Of a DNA stretch of 64,000 nucleotides, positions 1-12,802 are shown one piece after another. The notes beneath the pieces are model-generated. The model made no database searches, was not told the DNA's origin, and saw only the letters and a list, made by a program, of their open reading frames with translations. Position numbers and translations under genes: made by a program. The DNA comes from Aurelia coerulea (lineage: Eukaryota > Cnidaria > Scyphozoa > Semaeostomeae > Ulmaridae): contig CM076959.1 of NCBI GenBank assembly GCA_039566865.1, positions 18,770,501-18,834,500 of the forward strand, read 5' to 3'. Positions within the stretch are counted from its first letter, which is position 1. Each line of letters starts with the position of its first letter.

Positions 1-27
1 CCTCGCAGAGATAGCAAGTGCACCGGA

Positions 28-150
28 AGGGACCTTCGGATGGGACGTTAAACAAGGGGTCCCATGCCTTGATGCGGCATGCGTAGTGGGCTTAAATTAG
101 CTTTAAATAGCTAGAATTCCTTCCAGCCCACTTAAAATATATTGCTGACA
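28..150 (+). repeat. Dispersed repeat copy 1
   Basis: Begins ccttcggatgggacgttaaa and continues through 'agctagaattccttccagcccactt'-like sequence. A second, diverged copy is at 2208-2325. Family not identified; a SINE-like or MITE origin is possible. Confidence 0.5.
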
Positions 151-239
151 AAAATCTGTCTTTTATGTACACCAGCCAAATTAGAATGATCTTGGAGCAG
201 TTCACTTGTTATTACTGTCTTCGATGCTGTCTTCTAATA

Positions 240-657
240 CACGTTTTTTTTATAAGAAACTTGGATCAGCACATATTACTAAAAGTTTCTTAATTTCGCA
301 TGAAAATTTCGGTGTTTTAATAGTAAAAGTTTCTTAATTAGTTTCTTATTTTGTTGGGCCTAAAATTGCGGTATTGTTCGAAGTTGAGCCTTCTTCTCGA
401 CAAAGGGCTTCCATTTTGCATCGACATTGTCATCAAGAAGAAGCCATGCACATCGAGGCAAAAATTTACCAATTTTGCAGTTAAAAGTCAATAAAAGACT
501 AAGGCACCTTTGTTAGAGAGACATATAATAAGAGAGACATACAGAAATAAAGTTTTAGAGTTTCTTAACTGTTCTTGAGCGTAGTACTAGAGTTTCTTAA
601 ATGTTTGGTCATCGTAGTACTAGTTTCTTATAAACCAGTTTCTTATAAAAAAACGTG
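240..657 (+). mobile_element. TA-flanked MITE, 'GTTTCTTA' family, copy 1
   Basis: Terminal inverted repeats start CACGTTTTTTTTATAAGAAA and end in the reverse complement, each flanked by TA (238-239, 658-659). The interior has repeated agtttctta motifs. TA duplication suggests a Tc1/mariner-type source. No coding sequence. Confidence 0.75.
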
Positions 658-2207
658 TAACTCATCTCAGTCCTTGCAGTTTCCAATACTAGGTGACGTG
701 CAATGGTAAATTGTCTATGAACAGAACACAGAAACACTCGGAAATAACATTGTTTCTTTGGCTGTGCATTGTTCTGGGTACGTGTGCAACTTCAGTTTGA
801 ATGGGATACTTTTAGCTTTTCTCTCTTTGCAAAGCATATATAAGCCTTTGATAAAAATAACCGTACAAAGACAATAGGCTGTCACACGTGCCGCGCCATA
901 TTTGGGTAACTGATCTACGTCAACAGGAAATTCTGATATCTGAAAGGCTAGAATTTGACTGCAAGTGGCTTGAACCACTTTTATATGCTTACATTCCCTT
1001 TAACCTCGCATGAACCATTTAATATTTTGCCTCGATGTCATTTATTTACTTGTTGCAATTGCAAGTATCTTATCAGACTCAAGCTTATTGAATCAATCCA
1101 GTGAATTTTCCTGAATTTTCCATTGAATGGTAAGCGATGCTATCATTTCCAGGCTCCTTCTAGAGCACTGACGTCATGCAAATGGATTGTTTCAGTTTCA
1201 CCTGTTTCTATGAATGATATCTATTGAATGACTGGAAGGGGCATTGAAAGATGAAAACCCGTTATCACAGGTTATCGTTGTGGTGTATTGTTTTGAATCG
1301 TGGATCCTCCCCCCGTTTAATCAATGCCATCCTTTTTTTGCTACATTCGTTGTTAAAGCCTTGTTTTCCTGTTCTTCGTTTGTTTTTTCAAAGACCTTTC
1401 TGGACTCCGAATTTCAATTTGGCATAACATAGGACAAAATCTGAAACTCTTTCCATGTTATCTTTGATTCCCAACGTGCATGCACGATTCGATATTTGAC
1501 TACTATGAAGACGATACCGACACTCCCTTGCTTAATTTTACGCGTTGGGATTTATGTAACCTTGGTCTCATTTTCACAGAGAAACTTGGGAAAGGAATTT
1601 TCTGCACGAGTACCACAGTGAAACCTTCATAAAATTTGACTCCTTCAAGAGTGAAAATTGGCGTATGATACGTATCTTAGAGGTTCATTTGTAAGAAAGT
1701 TCTTCAGTCATAAGTTTGAAAGAGTTCGTATTGGTGTTGACAGTCAAGACATGCATTGTGGTTATGTTGATCCACGCAAAGCATGCCGGTTGGCAATGGG
1801 TCTTTAAGATAAGCGGCTGGTCTGTATTGATCATGTGCAAGCCAGGCTGAACGATACGTAGACGATCCCTTTGCATAGCAAATGTTCGTATCATGTTGAA
1901 CCTGCCTCAATTTCTGTTTAAACAGGAAAAGTATTTGTTATGTCATGTGCTATAGCTGTGGTGTATTATTTTGAATTGTGGACATGTTTGCTTTACATTG
2001 AAATACCAAATATTGAGAGATTATTGAATAGGTGCCATAAAAGATTTATGCCTCTCTTCATTTCTATTGTTTATTTGATGAATAGACATTGAAAAACAAT
2101 TTGGACGAGGATTGCCATGTTTTTATTGAGTAAAACACATGCATGTGTTAATGGAATTATTCAAAGCACTTAATTCATATCGAGCTACTTTTTTAACTCT
2201 TCATACG
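658..2207. other. No feature recognised
   Basis: AT-rich DNA with only short chance open frames; no splice-bounded exon or repeat structure seen. Confidence 0.4.
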
Positions 2208-2325
2208 TCATATCGGATGGGACGTTAAGCTAGGGGCCCCATGCCTGGATGCAGCATACATAGTTAGCTTAAGTTTGCTTTGAGTAGCTAGAAATATTTC
2301 TAGCCCACTTGAAATTAATTACTGA
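2208..2325 (+). repeat. Dispersed repeat copy 2
   Basis: Shares gatgggacgttaa, ccccatgcc, gatgc and the tagctagaa...tctagcccactt stretch with 28-150 in the same order, with about a quarter of positions changed. Confidence 0.5.
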
Positions 2326-3024
2326 AAAAATTTCAACACTTTCAGGTAAAAGCGCTTCATTTGCAGAGGACACACGCCTTTACTAATACAATTATTCAAA
2401 GTACTCGGTATTGAATTACATTTATACCACATCTCAGCAATTACAGGTGAAAGCGCTTGCATCACTCGTGTGTCGAGATTACTAATGGTTGTGGAGAATT
2501 GCCATGCTTTTTTATCGAGCTTTTTTATTCGATGCTCTCAATTTAAATCGAGCTACTTTTCATAACTCTGTGTACGTCATCTAAGCATGTAGAAGAGAAG
2601 TGCTCGCATCGCTCACAATTTTCAAAATTACCTTATCACTTAAATGTTAATTTCTTCCTATTTTTTAGTGCAGTAGAGGATATTCATAACCAAAAGAATA
2701 ATTATTTTGTTTAAAGTTTGTAGCCGGAGATAAGTAGCTAACGAGAGCTCTGCATATGCTTTAACAGTTAAAAGGGAGAAGGGTATAGTGAGTGATATGG
2801 TCTCAAGTCGAGCTTTCTGTTTACGCCGATAAAGCCACGAAAATGGTTACAATGAATCTTCAAGCAATGAATTTGAAGATGGGTTTTGACTTCCTACGCG
2901 TAATTTACTATTTATAAAGCATGTACGCAGATGTGGCTTGGGATTACTGTCAAGCGGGGCGACTTTGATTAGTTGTTGGCGTTTTTTCTTCATAACTCTT
3001 GTCAGAAATCGAGGAATGTACGAG

Positions 3025-3603
3025 TGTCCCAAAAAGTACTCCTGTTTGAAAAATCGCCAAAATTTGATCACACTGCTGATCCTCAAATATTTTTGTTTTG
3101 GCAAGTAGATAAAACCCAAATTATTTTCCCATGTATAGCGTTCTTGTGATTGGTTTTGAAATGAGCAGATTTAGCCCTTTTTAGGGCTACCTGATTTTGA
3201 AGCATGCTGCAAAATGCACTGATGATTGTAATTACCAGATTAGTTTCTCTTTGTTTATCAAGCTTCTAGTTTGGCTACAAGTGTCAGGAAGAAATGCATA
3301 CTATCATTGTAGACTTGAAGGATAAAAAACAATCTCCATATCATTGCTCTTATGCAAGATTTACGATGTTGCTACACAATATCAACAAAGGGTAGCCTAA
3401 GAATGAGATTTTTATCTTGCTAAAAAATAATGCAGTGTCTGAGTTATTTCTTTGTTCTATTTGTAGAGGAGTCTATTTACCATTGCACACTTGCTTTAAA
3501 TTTATTTGGATCATTGGCAAAAGAGACCATAAAGAAAAGTTTATCACAGGTTTCATGGTCAAATTTTGGTGACTTTTTAAACGGGAGTACATTTTTTGGG
3601 ATA
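3025..3603 (+). mobile_element. Inverted-repeat element (MITE-like) ending TGTCCCAAAAAGTAC
   Basis: The left end (3025-3075) and right end (3552-3603) are inverted repeats of about 48 bp, with tgtcccaaaaagtactcc and gtttgaaaaatcgcc matched on the right by ggtgactttttaaac and ggagtacattttttggga. A single end of the same family lies at 52152-52200 and another at 41966-41993. Confidence 0.6.
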
Positions 3604-3605
3604 TC

Positions 3606-6370
3606 CGATAGCAGTTTTTTTGCTGAGAACTTTGTGCAACAGATTGTTGATCTGCAAAAAATAATACACGCGTCGTTGTTATTTTCCACTTATTTTGCAG
3701 CCATGATTAAGTGATTTAAAGTCCCCCCCCCTCCACCCGTAGATTATTTTCATAAGTACAGCGTCTTTTATACAGTATGTGCCAAAACATGTGTGCACAA
3801 TTTGTGTGGCTGCTGTGGAGGAGTTGTACGTTCTGTTGTTACGTTTGTGATACAGTTGCATAGGATAGGCTTCCTACTGCGCATGAGCATTAAGCTACTG
3901 CACGGGGGACACATACGTTTCCTTGGACAGACCGTATCTCGTCTCCCAACAAAGACCTTGTTTTAGCTAATCGGAGAACTGGTTGCTGATTACATACAAG
4001 AAAGTCGAAAGAGTGATTGTTTCAATCACAGTACTTTCTTGTTTTCCAAAAAATGCAAAAATGCACTTTACTCCAGGACCTGTGTTGTGCTTCCATTTTT
4101 TTTCAGTAAAGGTCTTGAATTTCTTTTTGCCAAGCTGGCACATATCCGTTGGTTTCCTCAAAAGTAGTATTTCCCCACCCCCGGTTTTACACTAGCTTTT
4201 TCAGATGTGGAGGCAAGCTATTTGGAAAATGTTGTGAATTTGGTTGGGCTTTCATTTGTGATGACGATTTCATGGTTGGGAATATATAGCGCGCTCTCAT
4301 AATATGATGTGGGATTTTGCTAAAGTAGCTGTGTGACGGACCATTTAATGTATGAAGCTACTCTCTTCAACCATGATATCATGATATGAAATTTCCCGTG
4401 CGCAAAAACCATGTTTTGTACGTCAACTGATAGCTACGCTTGAATCGCCTTGTGATAAGAAGGAACTCTGTTTTCTGAAATATTCCAAATTAGTTGTGAG
4501 AGCTAGCTTATCAAACTGCGTTTTTTGTTGTTCTTGCTCGGGAATTTCTGAATATTGAAAGAAAGTGTGTGCTATTCTCGCATACGTTTATCTGGAAATA
4601 AAATCAGATCAAATTTTCATCATAAAAGCTTGTTCGCATTCATTCAGGCCATCGTGATTTCCCATCTAACGCAAGTATTATTTAGTTACTGTTCAGTGGG
4701 ATTCAATTAACTAATTAGCAATTATCAACTGAAAGTCATAAACTTATTGAAGATCTTTGATATTCCCATGTTAATGGGGCTGTACAAAGTTTTAGCACGT
4801 GCTAGAGACTCTCTTTAAGCCCGCAGTGGGCTTTGTGTGTTTAGGCAAACACATCTGAACATTGTGTCTCTGAACCTAGCTGTATCCGCGGCTGTATCTC
4901 CAAAATCGTTCATGGTATGTAAGATCTGATTGCACTGCCTAATATAACGGAGCTAAAACCTGTAAGGGATATATTTCTGTGTAATTTATCTGCTGCTATT
5001 TGCCTGTATTAGGGAAGGAAAGTTATGCTTTTTGGAGGCTTTGTTTGTAAAGCCCATGTAATGGGTTTCCTGGAAAACTGTTGTTGCTAAAAGAATTGGT
5101 AAAGTCAATGGAATGAAAGTGCGCCATGCTGCCACATTTATATTGCACTGTTCTAAAAGTAGAAAAACCAGACTAAAGCTTACTAAAGTCACTTGGAAAA
5201 GTTTGCAAATGTACTACTGGTCATGAGGTGGGTTAGGGCCGTGTCACAGCCCCGCTAGGCATGACTGGTCTTTGATATAACACGTTGTCTAATGGGGACT
5301 TTCATGTAAACAGAAGGTTTTAGTTTCTTCTGAACTTTATCTTCCTATTGTACCGTAGCATAGCAAGAAGATTTGTGTGGAGACTAGAATGGCCTAAGTT
5401 GAGACAATACTCTATTGAAGTGTAAACAACATTGCAACATAACGCCCATTAATTCATTGGCCTTTAAATTGTCTTCTGGAAAATGATTGTTTCTTTTCAA
5501 CTTGAAATTGTTAAATAGTAGAATGAATTACTGGTTGATGAACAAACCACCCTGGTGCCCAGTAGGTATTTCAAAAAACGCACCATACCAGTTCATTAAA
5601 CATCACAGGGTATTCATAACTGCGCTGTCGTTTGCAAGAAAATAGACATTTAACTGGTGTGGCTATGAATATCGCCACCATTACCGATCACGCTACAAGA
5701 AGAACTAGCAAATATTTCAAGTTTTGGACATGTCAACCGGCAAATTTGTATCAATCTTCTTTCAAATATTCTTAGATACACTTGTTTGCAATCACTTGAA
5801 TTCTGCTGGTAGGCAGATTTCAGGCAAAAAGGCACTTGTAAGAAAACCAAGCAAATCTGTCAAGCTTTAGATATTTAAACAAGAAATTTTCTTGTAAAAT
5901 CTGCAAAGTAGGTCTTTATTAGCTGTAATTTAGCTATTCTTTGATTTAGCCTACGAAAATATGATTAGAATTTTATCGCAATTCAGCAAAACATCCTACA
6001 ATTTCAGAACAGGACATGCAAATCCGAAAGACGTTCTATATTTAAGAAATTTGGACAAGTAACACTTTTTTGAGCCGGTGGCTAACAGTGGCTTTATCAT
6101 TCCAATCTATTTTCAATCGCTTGCATTTGGCGCATGGAGCGATCTACCACGCAAATCTACATCTTAGCTGATTTTTGGAGTAACGCATGCGTAAGAAAAT
6201 TAATAGGATTGTTTGAAGTTTATAGGCATGTAGATGGTAATTTAAGGTGAAGGACAACAGCTAATAAAAACGCGAGCGAAGCGCGCGCTTTAACTTTCCT
6301 AGCTTCCTTCCGCGCTCCCTGCTAGCTCCCGAGGAAAGCGTATTAAGAAGCTAAGTGTTTGAATAACATA
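3606..6370. other. No confident feature
   Basis: No repeat or gene established. A splice-bounded open stretch at 4827-4914 (acceptor cccgcag, donor gtatgt) could be an exon but lacks a matching partner. The rest is AT-rich with short chance open frames. Confidence 0.35.
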
Positions 6371-6690
6371 GGGCGGAAAATTCTATCTTTAAAAAGGTCG
6401 ATGTAAATTCAATTATAGTTTCCTTTGAATTAAATGGCTTGGAAGCTTAGCGTTTTTTGCTGTAAATCTGCCGTGGAAATTTATTGATATCTTGATTAGT
6501 TTCAAAATGGCGGCATTTATTAAATTTGAGGCCATGACGTCTTAAAATTTCTACACCCTAAACCAGAAAAGATACTGATTTCTGCTTTTCACCATATTTT
6601 AGTCCTTCATTAACTATGCTTTCTTGAAACTTACATGAATTTGCCTACTTTGGTTTAGGATGTACGGTGATTTAAATGCTGCGCGAAGCA
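6371..6690 (+). mobile_element. Partial copy of the 'TAGGGCTCAAATC' MITE family
   Basis: Shares ctttaaaaaggtcg, gaattaaatggcttggaa, gctgtaaatctgccgtggaa, aatttgaggc and ctaaaccagaaaag in order with the full copies at 15331 and 45071. The right end is absent. Confidence 0.65.
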
Positions 6691-6756
6691 AGGCAATTAT
6701 TATAAATTGCATGTTTTATTTTGCATCATCGAAAATCACCGGGCACACCATTTGAT

Positions 6757-7157
6757 GTTGCGAATTTTCTCGAATAAGGCCATTAACTATCTCTTATTTG
6801 TGTGATTTTGCGTTATCGTAGAATCATCTGATACCATCTAAGCATAAATTTACATAAATTTCATGTTTCGAATTTACGCGAATAAGGCCATTAACTATCT
6901 CTTATTTGTGTGATTTTGCGTTATCGTAGAATCATCTGATACCATCTAAGCATAAATTTACATAAATTTCATGTTTCGAATTTACGCGAATAAAGCCATT
7001 AACTATATCTTGTTTGTATGATTTTGCGTTATCGCAGAATCATCTGATACCATCTAAGCATAAATTTACATAAATTTCATGTTTCGAATTTACGCGAATA
7101 AAGCCATTAACTATATCTTGTTTGTATGATTTTGCGTTATCGCAGAATCACCAACCA
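6757..7157 (+). repeat. 108-bp tandem repeat, 3.7 copies
   Basis: Equivalent positions fall at 6757, 6865, 6973 and 7081, exactly 108 bp apart. Copies 1-2 share ctatctcttatttgtgtg and tcgtag; copies 3-4 share ctatatcttgtttgtatg and tcgcag, so a two-step duplication is likely. Confidence 0.9.
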
Positions 7158-8173
7158 TACCATTATCTTGTTTGTTAATAACAAGTTCTTTCATCCTTGT
7201 TACATAAAATTCATCAACGAACTTCTAAAACATCACAAGAAAATCAACAGTCTTTTTCTTTAAGATTAAAGATTGATTGATTTGTCGATTTGTCATCTTA
7301 ATTCCTTTAATCTTTTCTGATGTGAACATTTATGAATTTCTTCGAAATACGATGAATAATGTTAAGGCTGTTTTCTCGTCTTTGTTCGTATTTTCAATCC
7401 ATCTAATTCCTTCACAGTGGTCGGATTTTATTGGGCTTAACATCTTTAGCTTGTGATTATAACTCATAACAAAAGAAGCAGTCATGCGTGAAACACCCGT
7501 TTCCGTCCTTAAGGCCTAAAATACTTTTCGTATTAAATGAAGCACAGTTTTTGACTGAGATATTTTTCTCCAACCATTTCAAATATGCTTTGTAGGATTC
7601 AGATGCTATTCGATATTTTCAAGTAAATAGATAAATTGGAAAATTTTGCATTCAAAGCATCACGATCTTGTTTTTATGTAAGAAGTTATTTTATAAGATT
7701 GATTGTATACAATGGTATCATTCAGCCTCTAAGCCAGCGCTTAAATTTTCCTTAAAGTCTGAGAGATTCTCAAGAAACGAATGGACGTAAATTTTAGAAC
7801 CGAAATGATATTTTTCAATCGTTCCGTGCATTCAAAGAGCTAAGTTCCCAGAGCTAACTCTCCCCTCTTCTAAATTTGTTTCAAATTCAAGTTCTTTCTG
7901 AAGTCTTCCAAACAAAAGTCCGTCTCAAATTTTTCTTCCTTTTATTACCGACAAACGTTTCAAAAACGAGGCAATACAAGAATCCCACCAATTCCATTGG
8001 TTAATCACACATTTCTTACGGTTTTCCCGTAGCCTTGTATAGTTCGTCTTTGTCGCCACAGCAACTGATTTAAGTCTGTGAGATTTACAACAAACTTAAG
8101 CGACATAACAGTTAAAAAATATGTTTCACTAAATGATACAAGTCAAAATTTGAAGCTACCAGGTAATAAAACT
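7158..8173. other. No feature recognised
   Basis: AT-rich sequence with no repeat structure noticed and no convincing exon. Confidence 0.4.
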
Positions 8174-8259
8174 CATACTAACCGGTTTTGTAGTTGTACA
8201 GGAAGATTTAAAGACCTCGGGCTTTATATTTTTTGCACTACACAAAACCGGTTAGTATG
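8174..8259 (+). repeat. Short inverted repeat (86 bp)
   Basis: CATACTAACCGGTTTTGTAG at the left and its reverse complement (with one extra base) at the right, around a 35-40 base loop. Could be a small fold-back element. Confidence 0.6.
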
Positions 8260-8657
8260 CGCATGAATTTTATTTCGGCATCTCGTTCAAAGCAAAGTAT
8301 AAAACTGATGTTACCTGATCTAAATTCATTCTTCTGCCACTGACTTGAAATTATAGAAATTATTGCTTGCGCTCACCTATCCCCTTTTGATAGAAGAATG
8401 TTGGGACAGCTTCAGTTTGTAATTTTTGAATTTTTGACAAAACTTTTAACGTGACATATATTTGTGTTGAGTGTGCTTGTTTGAAGTCTTCCTGCTACTT
8501 CTTGTGTGATCTCAGTTCAATAGCTACATTCCAAAAGATTGTACCATCTGCAAATAAATGATAAAGTCTATGAAGTTTATTTTTAGAAGAAAATTCTATA
8601 TGATTAGCAATTTCTCTTGAAACATGAAATTTAATGGCTTTTTTTCTTCATTTTCAG

Positions 8658-8736
8658 ACAACGATCTTCTATTAAACGTGACTTGAAGTTTATCTTGAAG
8701 GAAAGAAAAAGAGATCTTCATTCATATGGACCTCTG
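8658..8736 (+). CDS. Host-gene exon A
   Basis: The acceptor tttttttcttcattttcag ends at 8657; the donor gtaaga begins at 8737. Of the three frames only one is open: one base, then 26 codons reading QRSSIKRDLKFILKERKR and ending HSYGPL, ending in phase 0. The basic, helix-friendly composition looks coding. The preceding exon was not found; a possible exon at 4827-4914 has the wrong phase to join directly. Confidence 0.55.
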
Positions 8737-8774
8737 GTAAGAAATCATTTTTGAAAGCTTTGTCTGTTTGATAG

Positions 8775-9279
8775 CACGGGCAACGTGAAGATCAAATGTT
8801 GGCCGACCTTAGTTTTTGTCCGTTATGGCCTAACGCCCAAAAATCAATAACCTTTGCAACATACCTCCAGTCCTTTGTTGACTAAAGCATGCTTAGCATC
8901 TATTAAATGTTTAAAGCACCGTGTTTTTTCTCCTTTTATGTTCACTTGCTCTCGTATTATCGAAACTTTCAAGTCACACTGTAAACGATGCTGCTACCCG
9001 CCATCACTCCTAGGCATGCTTTCCCACCTGGAGGCGCATCTTAAAATTAGGCCTAGGAGTGATGGCGGGTAGCTCCATCGCTTGCAGTGTGACTTGACAG
9101 TTTCGAAGATGAACAGAAAAGAAGAACAAACAAAGTTGGTGCTTTTAATACTTAATTGATGCTAATCATGCTTTAGTCAACAGACTTGAGGTATGTTGCA
9201 AAGGTTGTTGATTTTTGGGCATTAAGCCATAACGGACAAAAACTAAGGTAGGCCAACATTTCATCTTAACGTTGCCGTG
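8775..9279 (+). mobile_element. Fold-back element, 505 bp, 7-bp target duplication
   Basis: Two arms (8775-9015 and 9051-9279) are inverted repeats over nearly their full length around a 35-base loop. TTGATAG flanks both sides (8768-8774 and 9280-9286). It lies 38 bp inside the intron after host exon A. Non-coding; the open frame at the loop is a by-product. Confidence 0.85.
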
Positions 9280-9372
9280 TTGATAGATTGCCTTTCGGTT
9301 CTATTTGGCCTGTGACTGTTTCGGTTTTTCTACTGGATCAAAAAATCAATCTCAAAGGATCAAAAGATCTGG

Positions 9373-9374
<2 letters not shown>

Positions 9375-9416
<42 letters not shown>
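9375..9416 (+). repeat. (CAAT)n microsatellite
   Basis: About ten copies of CAAT. Confidence 0.9.
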
Positions 9417-9736
9417 ATCACCCATGCTAAATCTAACGAAAGAATCTTTGTCATTGTCCGTGTTCTTATCAACTTCACATCCCCTTATAATAGCAATCTT
9501 TGTGGCGGTGTACTAACTTTGTTACTTCATAGTAATGATGAATATAGTTATAGTTTGATGACCCCCTTTCTAGAAATTGAGTTACTGTGATAAGGAATTG
9601 ATAACCTTACGGCTTTATTAATTTGTTAGCCGCGTGCAGTGCTCTAAGCTCGATTGGAGACCACAGCTCAAAATCTGATTATTAACTTAACGTTTTCCTC
9701 AAAACGTTAGATGTAACCAGAGTCTTTGGTCGGCAT

Positions 9737-10484
9737 GTTCTATCTACCGGACCCGCAGGACCATTGGATCATTGGAGCGTGCCGCAGACCCCTAGCTGCC
9801 ATTTTATATCGCACTGCATCTTGTTTTTTTGTTTATATCGCATTACAATTTTCCAGAGATAAACAAACAAGATGAATGCTCCAATTTTCAGTGGTTTACT
9901 TGATTCAGCACTCTCAATCTTAATCATACATATGCATGATAAACATGTTATTCCATAAAGAATCGTGGATCCAAAATACTTTGACACATAGAAAAGAGAT
10001 TAATTGATATTGTGATTTGTATTCTCTATCTGTTAATTCATTTAATTTTTCCATCTGGCATGGTGATTCAGAAACACATCTCTTTATCATGCGAATGGTT
10101 TATCCTGCATGACAAGCACCTCTAGTAAGAGAATGTTGTTGAATCAAGCAAGTGACAGTAAATTGGAATGTTCACTGTATCAGCGAAAGAGCAATTAAAG
10201 ATACGAGAGAAGAAATTTTTAGGCAGAAACACCGCAACACGACGAAAAAACAACAGCAAATATGTGTGAATTTATTCGTTACCAATATCTCGTCTTGCCA
10301 TGCACGACTACTTATTTGAGAGGTTTAAAGATAGAAGCTTGGATCTCAGGAAACAATTTATTAAAGCATTGCAAAAGAAGTAGTGGGACATAAAATGGCG
10401 GCCAGGGGTCTGCGGCATGATCTAGTGGTCCACTGGTCCAGTGCTCCAGTGCTCCAGTGGTCCAGAGGGCTCGGTAGATAGAAC
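9737..10484 (+). mobile_element. Inverted-repeat element, 0.75 kb
   Basis: The left end gttctatctaccggacccgc and the stretch gccgcagacccctagctgcc recur inverted at 10388-10484. The right arm also has a short run of ctccagtg/tccactgg repeats. The interior is AT-rich and non-coding. Confidence 0.7.
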
Positions 10485-10763
10485 TATTGGTTAGAGTTAT
10501 TATTAGATTCAGATTCATATTTAGATTGGAGCTGTAACGGATTTTGGTGGCAAGATTAATAAGTGGCATTGTATTTTGGGCATCCTGTGGAAATGCCTCT
10601 TTAATCCCAGTATTATAGACAAACCTCGCGCTGTAGGAATTGCGATGTAAAGAACGTTGGCCAGACCGTGCAGGGATCTTTTAGCTGTAGATTTAAAGAA
10701 TCTGGATCCAAGGATATTTTTATACGTTCAGCAGAAATTTTTGTCGAATAGACCTTTTAGCTA

Positions 10764-11185
10764 CAGTAAATCCCCGCATATAAGAACCTACTTTTTTGGT
10801 CGCTAGGCTAAAATAGGTTCTTAGTTTAAAGGTACTAAAACTAATGTCAAGGCATAAAGGTTCTTATTTGAAGAGTGCCTTGCGTAGGCCGTTTTAGAAC
10901 CTCAACCAAAGATGTTCAGCCCACTATTTGATTTGGCAAACTTATACTGTACCTAATAACCAGTTCTAAGCTTACAAACAGCAGGGGAGGAGATTCAAAC
11001 TTTAACAGCCCACTGAGAAAAAAATCAACTTAATAATGACAATCCAAAATCAACTTTGCTACCCCTGCTATAAGAACATATTTTATGTCAAACTGAAACA
11101 GGTTCTTAATGACAAGGTGCATAAGTAAGGAAAAACAGCCTCTAGGTTCTTATTTTTGTAGGTTCTTATATGCGGGGATTTACTG
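10764..11185 (+). mobile_element. TA-flanked MITE, 422 bp
   Basis: Perfect terminal inverted repeats starting CAGTAAATCCCCGCATATAA (about 28 bp), flanked by TA (10762-10763 and 11186-11187). Tc1/mariner-like ends. The interior repeats aggttctta several times. No transposase. Confidence 0.85.
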
Positions 11186-11507
11186 TATTCTACAAAAGAA
11201 ACCGGATCGAGCGTTATTTTCATACATTTTTATACGAAAGGTTTGCTCGTTTGGCTTGATAAAGCAGCATTCTAAAGAGCCTAAACTTTTCTATCTTCAA
11301 ATACTCGAGAAGAAATGATCTCGCCTCTCCTAGGATTCTCTATTTTACCTTCTGGTAGTCGAGAAACTGTTGTAACATCCAGGTCAAGCAAAAATGTCGG
11401 TAGTTTTTGATATCATGTGTGTAGTTATCTGTATTGCAACAGATGTAATTGATCAAGCGATTATGCATATATCAAACCGCTTTTAGGCCCGTTGCTCAGG
11501 AGATTAG

Positions 11508-12445
11508 ATTTTCGTATTAAATCGAGATTGATCTCATGTTTATGTCTTTTAAGCATTCTTTGAAAGAAAGGCTTAACGAGCTTTCATGAAACCAGTGACT
11601 TTTGCTAAGGAGCTTCATGTCATCTTTCTTCTTCGGTGAATTCGCTGGATTTTCGTATTTTGGAGTTTTGTATTAAGTCGAGATTATTTATGTCTTTTCA
11701 GTACTCCTTGAAATAAAAGCTAATGATCTTTGACAGATAAAACGAGTGACTTTTGCTAAATAGTTTCGTTCCATCTGCCTAGATCTGTGCTCCTTTCATT
11801 TTCTTCCTGGAACGTTGGTTCATCATCTTCATCATAAACCTGATTAATGTGTCAGTACATTTAGCATGATTGCTAATTAGGGACACTGTAAAATAGATTA
11901 ATAAGTATATAAATAAACTAATGCTTAGAACGAAATAAAAACAAAAAACTAGAATGTTTTACAATTCAATATTTAAGACCAGTCAAAACAAAAACATTCG
12001 ACATCTTTGCATAAAAAGTACACATTATTCTTGGAAAAAATTGCAATTACAGTTTTCTGTGCTGGTCATGAGTGAAAAATACGACATTTTTCTTAGTTAT
12101 CTTTTGAATGTTCGTAGATTTTTACTATTTTTAATGCTCGAGTCCAGTTTCGAGCACATCATAAGTCCCAAGCATCTTCACGAATGTTTCCCGCACATCA
12201 CAGTTCTACACCTTGGTATATTGAATTCAGCGTTCCTCAGTTCATATCGTTTGGTTGGTCTTTCAAACAAAGCTTGGAGAAACTTTGGGGCCAAACTATC
12301 TTTGACCTGGTTAATTTGCTGACTTTTCGTATGTCAGATTTTTGTATTAAATCAGTTACGTCTTTAGGTTTATTACTAAAAGTAGTATTCTTTGAAAGAA
12401 AGGTTTACGGAGCTCTATGAAGCGAGTGATTTTCACTAAAACATG
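11508..12445 (+). repeat. Diverged repeat, three copies of about 110 bp
   Basis: Copies near 11508-11618, 11665-11765 and 12335-12445 share ttttcgtatt, tattaaatcgagatt, tatgtctttt, ctttgaaagaaagg and gtgacttttgctaaa in order. Confidence 0.55.
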
Positions 12446-12802
12446 GGCTATGTTTGATAACGTTCTATGCTCGAAACGTTGTGCTTAATTCAATTCATAT
12501 CGAAGTGCTCATATTTTACTGTATTTTCTATATAGTGCTCGGTTGAGGGCCTAACTGCTAAAAAAACAGGCATCTTTTTGTCTGTTGTGCTCTTCATTTT
12601 CCTTCAGTGCTGAATAGTTTCGCCCGCTAGGGCATCTTCAGAGCAATCCTCATTTTATTTAGTAGATAATTATTGTACATTTGCACTTCACGCAACAAGA
12701 GGAAATTTTGAATTATTGAACGAACTTCACTTTATTTGAGCTCATGATAATTTTGTTTTTCAAACGATTTACAATTTACAATCATTTTTATCTCTTCTGC
12801 AG

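Noticed and set aside
4827..4914. Possible plus-strand exon (GLCVFRQTHLNIVSLNLAV..., donor gtatgt)
   Set aside because: Splice sites are plausible, but it ends in phase 0 and cannot join exon A directly; no linking exon was found.
8076..8162. Open frame SVRFTTNLSDITVKKYVSLN... ending at gtaata
   Set aside because: The acceptor is weak, a stop lies just upstream, and the phase does not fit exon A. It runs into a small inverted repeat.
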